From Actinomadura alba (GTDB lineage: Bacteria; Actinomycetota; Actinomycetes; Streptosporangiales; Streptosporangiaceae), in NCBI RefSeq assembly GCF_014323705.1, contig NZ_JABVEC010000002.1, positions 434,001 through 498,000 of the forward strand: DNA of 64,000 nucleotides, read 5' to 3'. The stretch's first letter is position 1. Each line of letters starts with the position of its first letter. This document shows, one piece after another, positions 38,601 to 47,039 of the stretch. The position numbers were made by a program, and so were the translations under genes. The notes under the pieces are model-generated. The model saw nothing but the letters and a program-made list of their open reading frames with translations, did not search any database and had not been told where the DNA came from.

Positions 38601-39725
38601 GTGTTGACCCATACGGCCGGTCCCTTCGTGGTCGGCATTGACGCGGGTGGCACAAGTACCCGCTGTGCCGTGATGACATTGAGTGGCGCCCTGGCCGGTT
38701 CCGGCTCCGGGCCTGGCGCCAACCCCAACTCCGGGGGCGACACCGCAGGCGCGCTGACCACCGCGCTCAGTGCCGCGGTGGGCGACCTCGATCGTTCCCT
38801 AATCCTCAAGGGCGTCTTCGGCATAGCCGGAGCCGGAGCCGCCGGCCGACCCGCGGCGGTGGCCGCGGCCAGACGGGCGTGGCGCGCCGTCGGGTTGCGC
38901 GGCTCACCTGCCGTTGTGACGGACATCGCCGTGGCCTTCGCCGCGGGTTCGTCCGCCAACGAGGGCATCGTCGTCTTCTCGGGTACCGGAGCCGGGGCGG
39001 CCGCGATCAGCGATGGCGCGATCAAGCGCCGCGCCGACGGTTACGGCTGGCTGGTCGGTGACGAGGGCTCGGCGGTCTGGCTCGGAAGAGAGGCGGTGCG
39101 GGCGGTGCTGGCCGCCTATGACGGCCGCGGTGCCCCGACCCTGCTCGCCGAGTCGGTTCCGCGCGCGCTCCTCGGCGCCGCCAGGCTCACCTCGCTCGGG
39201 GTGCCGGTCAAGCGCTCCGCCCGGCACGGACACGGCTTCCGTACCGCCCGGGAGGCCTCGCGGGACACCTCTCGCGAGCCCACCCGGGCGATGGCCATGG
39301 CGGGTTCGGGCGGCGGCCCGCACCAGCTCCAGCCGGGCTTCACCGCGACGCTCGAGCGGCCCCTCGTCGCGCCGAACGTCGCGCTGACTCAGGCGATCAT
39401 CAAAGAGGTGTACGGACGGCCGCCGGCGGCGCTCGGGCGACTCGGCCCGGTGGTCTGCGCGGCCGCCATGGCCGGGGACCCGGTCGCCCGGCGGATCGCC
39501 GACGAAGCCGCCGAATGGCTGCTCATGGACGTGGCGGCGGTGCGTTCCGCGATCGACGGCCGGTGTCCCCCGGTGGTCATGGCCGGGTCGGTGCTCGGCA
39601 GCGGGCCGGTCAGCGACGCCGTGTACGACGGCCTGCGCGAACGGTACGCCGTGGATCCCACCCGGGCCGGCGACGGCGCGCGGGGCGCGGCGGGGCTGGC
39701 CCTACGGCGGCTCGGCCTGCGTTGA
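38601..39725 (+). CDS. BadF/BadG-type amino-sugar kinase (NagK/MurK-like)
   Basis: A 374-residue ASKHA-fold kinase predicted to phosphorylate GlcNAc, and possibly MurNAc, at O6. Phosphate-1 motif is VVGIDAGGTSTRCAVM. GVFGIAGAG, the adenosine region IVVFSGTGAGAAAI, and GDEGSAVWLG follow. Next to murQ and with no MurP or AnmK, a MurK-like dual specificity is attractive. A low-complexity insertion rich in Arg/Ser/His/Gly at about residues 203-255 is unusual. GTG 38601 gives the normal N-terminus. Confidence 0.85.
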   Translation: MLTHTAGPFVVGIDAGGTSTRCAVMTLSGALAGSGSGPGANPNSGGDTAGALTTALSAAVGDLDRSLILKGVFGIAGAGAAGRPAAVAAARRAWRAVGLRGSPAVVTDIAVAFAAGSSANEGIVVFSGTGAGAAAISDGAIKRRADGYGWLVGDEGSAVWLGREAVRAVLAAYDGRGAPTLLAESVPRALLGAARLTSLGVPVKRSARHGHGFRTAREASRDTSREPTRAMAMAGSGGGPHQLQPGFTATLERPLVAPNVALTQAIIKEVYGRPPAALGRLGPVVCAAAMAGDPVARRIADEAAEWLLMDVAAVRSAIDGRCPPVVMAGSVLGSGPVSDAVYDGLRERYAVDPTRAGDGARGAAGLALRRLGLR

Positions 39726-39834
39726 GTCGCGTCGCTCGCGCCTTCGCGGCCGGGGAGCGTCTAGGCTCCGTAGCTGGCACACTCGGAGTGATCGTGTCCT
39801 GTTGATCGCCCGTTGCCCCTACCGACGAGAAGGC

Positions 39835-40347
39835 ATGCGCGTCTACCTGCCCTCAACGCTTCCCTCGCTCGGCCGCGCGCTCGCCGCCGGCGAGATCGGT
39901 CCCGTGCCGCTGGTCGCCTACGCGGTCACTCCCGAGCTCCGCGAGTGGTACGCGGACGGCGACCTGGAGGAACTCGAGTACGCCGCCCTGACCGCCGCCG
40001 CCCGGGCCTCCCTGCGGATGCTCGCCGACGATCCGGCGGCGCCGCCGCGCAGGGTCGTGCTCGCCGTCGAGATGCCCGACGAGGCGGTGGGCCGCTCAGC
40101 CGGCGACGCCGCGGTGGCCGACGAAGACGAGCGCGCGGCCGTACGGCTGACCGCGCCGGTGCCGATCAAGAAGGTCGCCTCAGGGCATGTCGACGAGCCG
40201 GAGGCCGCCGACGACATCCGGGCCGCCGTCGCCGCGTTGCCGGCCGCCGACGCCGGTGACGACGACGCCCGCTTCTCCGTCGACGGCGCCGAGGGACACG
40301 AGCTCCTGTGGTACGCCACCCAGGAGCTCTCACACCTCGTGTCCTGA
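39835..40347 (+). CDS. DUF6912 family protein
   Basis: A 170-residue actinobacterial protein of unknown function. It starts MRVYLPSTLPSLGRALAAGE and ends DGAEGHELLWYATQELSHLVS, both characteristic of the family. The middle is Asp/Glu/Ala-rich and variable. There is no signal peptide or membrane helix. ATG 39835 follows GAGAAGG; an upstream TTG start at 39802 is unlikely. It is monocistronic between the sugar kinase and pruA. Confidence 0.85.
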   Translation: MRVYLPSTLPSLGRALAAGEIGPVPLVAYAVTPELREWYADGDLEELEYAALTAAARASLRMLADDPAAPPRRVVLAVEMPDEAVGRSAGDAAVADEDERAAVRLTAPVPIKKVASGHVDEPEAADDIRAAVAALPAADAGDDDARFSVDGAEGHELLWYATQELSHLVS

Positions 40348-40516
40348 CCTCGCCCCACCAGCGCCGCCGGCCACCCTGCGGAATGGGTGTGCCGCGCCCG
40401 CTCGATCAGGTGTTGTGGGAGGTCGTCCCCAGGTCGCGGCCGGGTTCGCTGGCCCGGTCGAGGCGTGCGACGATGCGCGTATCGACACTGATGTCGGAAT
40501 TTTGGGAGCAAGGCTG

Positions 40517-42145
40517 ATGGACGCCGTCACGAACGTGCCCGCGCCGGTGAACGAACCGGTCAAGAACTACGCGCCCGGCAGCGCGGAGCGCGCCGCGCTC
40601 GAGGCCAAGATCAAACAGCTCGGCGACGAGCAGATCGACCTCACCATGACGATCGACGGCGAGCGGCGCCTGGGTGGCGGCACCCCGATCGACGTGGTGG
40701 AGCCGCACAATCACGCTCATGTCCTCGGCCGGACGCACAACGCCACGGACGACGACGTCCGGGCCGCGATCGACGCGGCGCGCCGGGCCGCTCCGGCCTG
40801 GCGATCGATGGCCTTCGACGACCGGGCGGCGATCTTCCTCAAGGCGGCCGAGCTGCTGGCCGGCCCGTGGCGGGCCACGCTCAACGCCGCCACCATGCTC
40901 GGGCAGTCCAAGTCCGTGCAGCAGGCCGAGATCGACTCCGCCTGCGAGCTGATCGACTTCCTGCGGTTCAACGTCGACTTCGCCAGGCGGCTGTACTCCC
41001 AGCAGCCGGAGTCCTCCCCGGGCGTCTGGAACCGGATGGAGTACCGTCCGCTCGAGGGGTTCGTCCTCGCGATCACGCCGTTCAACTTCACCGCGATCGC
41101 CGGCAACCTCCCGACCGCGGCCGCCCTCATGGGCAACGTGGTCGTCTGGAAGCCGTCGCCGACGCAGCAGTTCGCCGCCCACTTCACCATGCGGATGCTC
41201 GAAGAGGCGGGCCTGCCCCCAGGCGTGATCAACATGGTCACCGGGGACGGTCAGGCGGTCTCGAACGTGGCGCTCGGGCACCGTGAGCTGGCCGGCATCC
41301 ACTTCACCGGGAGCACCGCCACGTTCCAGCACCTGTGGCGGACCGTGGGCGAGAACATCGCGGGATACGCCTCGTACCCGAGGCTGGTCGGCGAGACCGG
41401 CGGCAAGGACTTCATCGTCGCCCACCCGTCGGCCGATCCCGCCGTCCTCACCACGGCGCTGATCCGGGGCGCGTACGAGTACCAGGGGCAGAAGTGCTCG
41501 GCGGCGTCGCGGGCCTACCTCCCGCGGTCGCTGTGGAACGGCATGCGCGACGAGTTCTGTGCCACCGTGGGCTCCCTCACCATGGGCAACGTCGCCGACG
41601 ACCTGTCGGCCTTCATGGGGGCCGTGATCGACGACCGGGCCTTCGCGAAGCACCGCACCGCCCTTGAGCGGGCCAAGGCGGCCGACGGGGTCGACGTGCT
41701 CGTCGGTGGTGGTGCCGACGACGCCATCGGCTACTTCGTCGAGCCGACCCTGCTCGAGTCGGCCGACCCCACCGATGAGATCTTCACCACCGAGTACTTC
41801 GGCCCGATCCTCGGCGTGCACGTCTACGAGGACCGCGACTACGACGCGATGCTCAGGCAGATGGAGAACGCGGCCCCGTACGCCCTGACCGGGGCGGTCA
41901 TCGCACAGGACCGGGCGGCGCTCGCCGCGGCGAGCGAGGCGCTCCGGTTCGCCGCCGGGAACTTCTACATCAACGACAAGCCGACCGGCGCGGTCGTCGG
42001 GCAGCAGCCCTTCGGCGGCGCGCGGGCGAGCGGCACCAACGACAAGGCCGGATCGATCTGGAACCTGACCCGCTGGGTCAACACCCGCACGATCAAGGAG
42101 ACCTTCGTGCCGCCCACCGACCACCGTTACCCGCACATGGGATGA
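40517..42145 (+). CDS. pruA: L-glutamate gamma-semialdehyde (1-pyrroline-5-carboxylate) dehydrogenase
   Basis: Oxidises glutamate semialdehyde to glutamate in proline and arginine breakdown, using NAD. The 542 residues match the monofunctional RocA/PruA class. Motifs: ITPFNFTAIAGNLPTAA, WKPSPTQ, FTGSTATF, general-base Glu in GETGGKDF and nucleophile Cys327 in YQGQKCSAASRAY. C-terminal: QPFGGARASGTNDKAG. ATG 40517 is preceded by GGGAGCAAGG. No proline dehydrogenase is adjacent. The glutamate formed could feed the large glutamate dehydrogenase encoded 5 kb downstream. Confidence 0.95.
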   Translation: MDAVTNVPAPVNEPVKNYAPGSAERAALEAKIKQLGDEQIDLTMTIDGERRLGGGTPIDVVEPHNHAHVLGRTHNATDDDVRAAIDAARRAAPAWRSMAFDDRAAIFLKAAELLAGPWRATLNAATMLGQSKSVQQAEIDSACELIDFLRFNVDFARRLYSQQPESSPGVWNRMEYRPLEGFVLAITPFNFTAIAGNLPTAAALMGNVVVWKPSPTQQFAAHFTMRMLEEAGLPPGVINMVTGDGQAVSNVALGHRELAGIHFTGSTATFQHLWRTVGENIAGYASYPRLVGETGGKDFIVAHPSADPAVLTTALIRGAYEYQGQKCSAASRAYLPRSLWNGMRDEFCATVGSLTMGNVADDLSAFMGAVIDDRAFAKHRTALERAKAADGVDVLVGGGADDAIGYFVEPTLLESADPTDEIFTTEYFGPILGVHVYEDRDYDAMLRQMENAAPYALTGAVIAQDRAALAAASEALRFAAGNFYINDKPTGAVVGQQPFGGARASGTNDKAGSIWNLTRWVNTRTIKETFVPPTDHRYPHMG

Positions 42146-42273
42146 GCCGCGCCGCCCGGCCACCGGGAGCAACTCCGGAACGATCGTGGGACCGGTTGCC
42201 AGGACCGGTGGCCAGGCCCGACGATGGGGACACCCCCGCACCGTCACGGTGCCTCTCATGCATGGGAACGTGA

Positions 42274-43008
42274 ATGCCGCCGATTCAGCGCTTGGTGCTG
42301 TGGAACATCGATCACACGCTGGTCGACGTCGGACGCGTGACCAGGGAGGCCTACGCCGACGCCTTCCGCAGGGTGACGGGCCGCCAGTTGGTCACGCTCG
42401 CCCCTACGGCGGGCCGGTCCGAGTCCGAGATCATTTTTGAGACGCTGGCGTTCAACGACGTCATCACCGATGACGACCACCTGCCGAAGTTCATCGCGGC
42501 GCTGGGCGACGCCTTCCGCGCCCGCTACCGGGACGTCCGCGCGCACGGCCGGGTGCTGCCGGGCGCCCGCGAGGCGCTCGCCGCGTCGGCCCGGCTGCCG
42601 GGTGCCGTCCAGTCCGTGCTGACCGGTTCCATCCGGCCCAACGCGATCCTCAAGCTGACCGAGCTTCGGCTGGACCAGTACGTCGACTTCGAGATCGGCG
42701 GTTACGGCTCGGAGAGCTACCCCAAGAGCGCGCTGATCGGGCTGGCGCGGAGCCGGGCGGCCGAGAAGTACGTCGAGAAGCGCTTCGGCCTGCCGATCGG
42801 CGAGCCGGTCACCGTGCTCATCGCCGATTCGGCGCGCGACGTGCAGGCGGCCCAGATCGCCCGCGTCAAGGTCATCGCCGTGGCGACCGGTACCGCCAAC
42901 GAGGCCGCCCTGCGCTCGGCCGGGGCCGATCTGGTGCTTCCCACCCTCGCCGACACCCAGACGGTGATCCGCGCCATCGACCACTTCACGAGCCCTTCCG
43001 CAACCTGA
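42274..43008 (+). CDS. HAD-superfamily protein lacking the catalytic nucleophile
   Basis: A 244-residue HAD-fold protein. Motif I reads LVLWNIDHTLVD: the position of the catalytic nucleophile Asp is Asn11 (codon AAC), although the second Asp13 is kept. Motif II (VLTGSIRPNA) and the Lys region (ESYPKSALIG) remain. Motif IV is IADSARDV instead of the usual GD(S/T). It is therefore probably a non-hydrolysing sensor or scaffold, unless the Asn is a sequencing error. ATG 42274 follows GGGAAC. It is followed by a strong hairpin and is monocistronic. Confidence 0.82.
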   Translation: MPPIQRLVLWNIDHTLVDVGRVTREAYADAFRRVTGRQLVTLAPTAGRSESEIIFETLAFNDVITDDDHLPKFIAALGDAFRARYRDVRAHGRVLPGAREALAASARLPGAVQSVLTGSIRPNAILKLTELRLDQYVDFEIGGYGSESYPKSALIGLARSRAAEKYVEKRFGLPIGEPVTVLIADSARDVQAAQIARVKVIAVATGTANEAALRSAGADLVLPTLADTQTVIRAIDHFTSPSAT

Positions 43009-43041
43009 CCCTGCCTCGCGAACGCCCGTGTCTCTCGTTGA

Positions 43042-43093
43042 CTTGCGGCGTGCCGTTGGTCTCGGGGCCACCGGACCAGCGACACGCCGCAAT
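43042..43093 (+). terminator. Hairpin terminator after the HAD gene
   Basis: Arms 43042-43061 and 43074-43093 are 20 bases each, 17 of them complementary, with a 12-base loop. It lies 33 bases after the HAD stop and upstream of the acetoacetyl-CoA synthetase gene. Confidence 0.65.
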
Positions 43094-43206
43094 TCGATGG
43101 AGCGGTACGCTCCGGTGGTGGCGCGGCCGGGCCGTCGGACCGTTGCATGATCGCGACGCGGGTCCGATGCCGGGATCGCCGCAGAGACGACATGGGAGCA
43201 GACGCT

Positions 43207-45210
43207 ATGCCCGCCGACAACGAGCTCACCTCCGTCCTGGAGGGCGCGGAGCTCTGGAAGCCCTCCGCCGAGGTGATCGCCGACGCGAAGGTGACCCGCT
43301 ACATGACCTGGCTGCGGGACCGGGGAGTGGTGGCCCGGTCGCATGAGGAACTGTGGCAGTGGTCGGTCACCGAGGTCGACGCCTTCTGGGACTCGCTGTG
43401 GAGCTTCTTCGACGTCCGCGGCTCGAGAGGCGACGGGCCGGTCCGCTCCCGCGGTCCGATGCCGGTCTCGCCCGACCCCCTGCGCTGGTTCCCCGGGTCG
43501 ACGATCAACTACGCCGGCAACGCGCTGTCCCGCGCCGTTGATCCGGCGGTTCGCGACCGTACGGCAGTGATCTTCCGGGTCGAAGGCGGCACGGAGCGCA
43601 CCCTCACCTGGGCCGAACTCGCACGCGAGGTCGCCGCGGTGCGGGCGGGGCTGCGCGACCTCGGCGTCGGGCGCGGTGACCGGGTCGCCGGCTACCTTCC
43701 CAACATCCCCGAGGCGCTGATCGTCTTCCTCGCGGTGGCGAGCCTCGGGGCGATCTGGTCGTCATGCTCGCCCGACTTCGGGGCACCGAGCGTCATCGAC
43801 CGCTTCACCCAGATCGAGCCGAAGGTGCTGGTCGCCGTCGACGGCTACCGCTACAACGGCAAGCCGCACGACCGCCTGCCCGTCGTCGGTGACATCCGGG
43901 CGGCGCTGCCCACCCTCGAGGCCACCGTGCTGATCCCGTACCTCGACGCTGACGCGCGCCCGCCCGAGGGGGCGATGACCTACGCGGACCTGGCCAAGTC
44001 CGCAGGTGACGAGGCCGGTACGGCGGCGCTGGAAACCGAACCGCTGCCGTTCGACCATCCGCTCTGGATCCTCTACTCCTCCGGCACCACGGGGCTGCCC
44101 AAGCCGATCGTGCACGGCCACGGCGGCGTGGTCCTCGAGCACCTCAAGTCGCTGTCGTTCCATCAGGACATCGGGCCGGGCGACGTGTTCTTCTGGTACA
44201 CCACCACCGGATGGATGATGTGGAACTACCTGATCGGCGGGCTGCTGGTGGGCGCCACAGTGGTCCTCTACGACGGCGCGCCGAACGGCGACACGCTGTG
44301 GCGGCTCGCCGCCGAGACGGGCGTGACCTACTTCGGCGCCGGCGCGCCGTACATCGTGTCGTCCATGAAGGCGGGCCTGCGGCCCGGTGCGAAGTACGAC
44401 CTGTCGCGGCTCCGCGGGCTCGGCTCGACCGGCTCGCCGCTGCCGCCGGAGGGCTTCGCCTGGGTGTACGACGCCGTCGCCGCGGACATCCCGCTCGGGT
44501 CGTTCTCCGGCGGCACGGACGTGTGCACCGGGTTCGTCGGGGGCACGCCGCTCCTCCCGGTCCGGGCCGGTGTCATCCAGTGCCGCGGCCTCGGCGCCAA
44601 GGTCGAGGCGTACGGGGACGGCGGCGAGCCGGTGGTCGACGAGGTCGGTGAACTCGTCATCACCGAGCCGATGCCGTCGATGCCGGTCGGCTTCTGGGGC
44701 GACCCTGAGGGCGAGCGCTACCGAGGGTCCTACTTCGACGTGTACCCAGGGGTCTGGCGGCACGGCGACTGGATCAAGATCCTTCCCGACGGTGGCTGCG
44801 TCATCTACGGCCGGTCCGACTCCACGCTCAACCGGGGCGGGGTGCGCATGGGCACCTCGGACTTCTACCGGGTCGTCGAGGCCTTCGGCGAGATCGCCGA
44901 CAGCCTGGTCGTCGACACCGGGCGGCTCGGCACCGAAGGGCGCCTGCTCCTCTACGTGACGATGGCCCCGGGTGCGGCCCTCTCCGACGAGCTGGTGGGG
45001 CGGCTGCGCGCCGCACTGCGTTCCGCGCTCTCTCCACGGCACGTGCCCGACGAGATCCAGGAGGTGCCGGGCATCCCGCGCACCCTGTCCGGCAAGAAGC
45101 TCGAGGTCCCGGTCCGCAAGATCCTGCTCGGCACCCCCGTGGAACGCGCCGCCAACGTCGACGCCCTGGCCAACCCCGAGGTCCTGGCGTACTTCACGCC
45201 GCCCGAGTGA
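43207..45210 (+). CDS. Acetoacetate-CoA ligase (acetoacetyl-CoA synthetase)
   Basis: Activates acetoacetate with ATP and CoA. The 667-residue ANL-superfamily enzyme has the N-terminal ACAS segment (SVTEVDAFWDSLWSFFDV, WFPGSTINYAGNAL). The P-loop is YSSGTTGLPKPIVHGHGG, followed by TTTGWMMWNYL. The A8 hinge contains IYGRSDSTLNRGGVRMGTS, and the C-terminal catalytic Lys lies in RTLSGKKLEVPVRKIL. WSSCSPDFG and GYRYNGK are acetoacetyl- rather than acetyl-CoA synthetase features. ATG 43207 has GGGAG at eight bases; ATG 43192 is possible. Confidence 0.93.
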   Translation: MPADNELTSVLEGAELWKPSAEVIADAKVTRYMTWLRDRGVVARSHEELWQWSVTEVDAFWDSLWSFFDVRGSRGDGPVRSRGPMPVSPDPLRWFPGSTINYAGNALSRAVDPAVRDRTAVIFRVEGGTERTLTWAELAREVAAVRAGLRDLGVGRGDRVAGYLPNIPEALIVFLAVASLGAIWSSCSPDFGAPSVIDRFTQIEPKVLVAVDGYRYNGKPHDRLPVVGDIRAALPTLEATVLIPYLDADARPPEGAMTYADLAKSAGDEAGTAALETEPLPFDHPLWILYSSGTTGLPKPIVHGHGGVVLEHLKSLSFHQDIGPGDVFFWYTTTGWMMWNYLIGGLLVGATVVLYDGAPNGDTLWRLAAETGVTYFGAGAPYIVSSMKAGLRPGAKYDLSRLRGLGSTGSPLPPEGFAWVYDAVAADIPLGSFSGGTDVCTGFVGGTPLLPVRAGVIQCRGLGAKVEAYGDGGEPVVDEVGELVITEPMPSMPVGFWGDPEGERYRGSYFDVYPGVWRHGDWIKILPDGGCVIYGRSDSTLNRGGVRMGTSDFYRVVEAFGEIADSLVVDTGRLGTEGRLLLYVTMAPGAALSDELVGRLRAALRSALSPRHVPDEIQEVPGIPRTLSGKKLEVPVRKILLGTPVERAANVDALANPEVLAYFTPPE

Positions 45211-45371
45211 CCTGAACGCCGCGCGGCGGCACGGCCGGACCCGGCCAGGGAGGCGTCAGGCGTGGGGCTGACGGTCTCGAACCCGTACGTCGATGGGTGC
45301 ATCTCACTGCGTACGGGACCGACCGGCCATTCCGGCCGCGGCCACGGAGATCTTGAAAGGACCGGTCCGCC

Positions 45372-46919
45372 ATGGCAGCGACCGCCGACATGTCAGCCGA
45401 CCCACTGCAGCCGGGCGACCCGCGGACGCTGGGCCCCTACGAACTGATCGGTCGTCTCGGCGCCGGTGGTCAGGGCGCGGTCTTCCTCGGGCGCGGGTCC
45501 TCCCAGGACCTGGTCGCGATCAAACTGTTGCGGGCCGATCTCGCCGAGGACACCGACGCGCGCGGCCGGTTCGTCCGCGAGGCGATGGCCGCCCGCCAGG
45601 TCGCCCGGTTCTGCGCGGCACAGGTGCTGGACGCCGACGTGGCCGGCGACCGCCCGTACATCGTCAGCGAGTACGTCCAGGGGCCGTCGCTGCTGAGGCT
45701 GGTCAGGGAGCGGGGGCCGATCTCCGGCGCCGCACTGGAGCGGCTGGCGATCGGCACGGCGACGGCGCTCGTCGCCATTCACCAGGCCGGCATTGTGCAC
45801 CGTGACCTCAAGCCGGCGAACGTCCTGGTCGCCTCCGATGGCCCCCGGGTCATCGACTTCGGGATCGCCAAGGCGCTCAGCGGCACCTCCACGGTCTCGA
45901 GCCAGATCATCGGGACTCCGGCGTACATGGCTCCCGAGCAACTGCGGGGCGACTCGCTCACACCGGCCGTCGACGTCTTCGCCTGGGCGGCCACGATGGT
46001 GTTCGTCGGGACCGGGCGACCGCCGTTCGGTGCGGACGCGATACCCCACGTGGTGAACCGGATCATGTCCGCCGATCCCGACCTCGGTGACATGTCGGGA
46101 CCGGTCCGGGCCCTGGTGACGGACTGCCTGGCCAAGGACCCCGAACGGCGCCCGTCTGCCCGGCACATCCTGCTGAGGCTGCTCGCCGAGGAGGAGGTCG
46201 TCCCGTCGGCGACCCCGGAGGCGTCCGGTGACGTGGACTCCGACGTGCTGGCGCAGGCGGCGACCCTCGCGGCCGGGCACGGGGCGATGGCCGGTCACGG
46301 ACCCGCGGCGGGTCAGGAGAGCCCGGCGGAACACTGGGCACAGGCCTTTCCGGAGCAGCCGCCCCAGGACCAGACCGTTCAGGCGGGAATGTCGCATACG
46401 CACGGCGGCGGACATCCGCATGGCGGTGGACAGGGCCACAGCGGTGGGCGAGGGCAGGGCGGGCCGCGGCGCCGTGCGGTGGTCGCGTGCGCCGGTGGCC
46501 TGGTGGCCGCCGCGGCGGCGGTCTCCCTGGTGATGGCGGCCAACGCGGACCTCTGGAAGAGGCAGGGCACCGGGACGACCTCCACCACCTCCAGCCCTGG
46601 TTCGCAGGCGGAGATACCGTCCCTGAACCAGAACGGGGTGCCCACGGACGTCGACGCCGGCTTGCCCCGGCCGACCTCGACCGGCACCCGCACTCCGGCG
46701 CGGGCCACGACCGATTCGCGGCCCACCGGCCGGCCGACGTACACGAACCGGCCAACGCACTCGCCCACCTGGACGCCCCCGGCGACTCCCTCTTGGACGC
46801 CCACCCCTTCACCCGGCACGCCGACCGAGATGTCCGGTGGCTCGGGCGGGGGGCATGGATCCGGGGACTCCTGCGAACCCGGGGGTTGCGGCGCCGCGCC
46901 CGACACGCATGACGGCTGA
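45372..46919 (+). CDS. Membrane Ser/Thr protein kinase with His-rich juxtamembrane linker
   Basis: A 515-residue PknB-type eukaryotic-like kinase. G-loop is GRLGAGGQGAVFLG, catalytic Lys in VAIKLLR, HRDLKPANV, DFG in VIDFGIAKAL, APEQL, then VDVFAWAATMVF. After the kinase domain (about residues 20-275), a Gln/Ala/Gly linker contains a His/Gly-rich run at about 340-365 (MSHTHGGGHPHGGGQGH). One transmembrane helix follows (VVACAGGLVAAAAAVSLVMA). The Thr/Pro-rich extracellular tail ends with a Cys pair (DSCEPGGCG). No PASTA repeats. Sensor role unknown. Confidence 0.92.
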   Translation: MAATADMSADPLQPGDPRTLGPYELIGRLGAGGQGAVFLGRGSSQDLVAIKLLRADLAEDTDARGRFVREAMAARQVARFCAAQVLDADVAGDRPYIVSEYVQGPSLLRLVRERGPISGAALERLAIGTATALVAIHQAGIVHRDLKPANVLVASDGPRVIDFGIAKALSGTSTVSSQIIGTPAYMAPEQLRGDSLTPAVDVFAWAATMVFVGTGRPPFGADAIPHVVNRIMSADPDLGDMSGPVRALVTDCLAKDPERRPSARHILLRLLAEEEVVPSATPEASGDVDSDVLAQAATLAAGHGAMAGHGPAAGQESPAEHWAQAFPEQPPQDQTVQAGMSHTHGGGHPHGGGQGHSGGRGQGGPRRRAVVACAGGLVAAAAAVSLVMAANADLWKRQGTGTTSTTSSPGSQAEIPSLNQNGVPTDVDAGLPRPTSTGTRTPARATTDSRPTGRPTYTNRPTHSPTWTPPATPSWTPTPSPGTPTEMSGGSGGGHGSGDSCEPGGCGAAPDTHDG

Positions 46920-47039
46920 TCTCACAGTCATGATCAAGAGATGACCGGGCGCTCGGACATAGCGGCAATCCGCACTACGCTGGCGCATTGAGCGCAATGC
47001 CACAACGGCGTGGCGATGTCACTCGATGGGGAGCGGGAC

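Noticed and set aside
40406..42259. 617-codon frame opposite pruA
   Set aside because: High-GC antisense artefact with no domain; pruA has all catalytic motifs.
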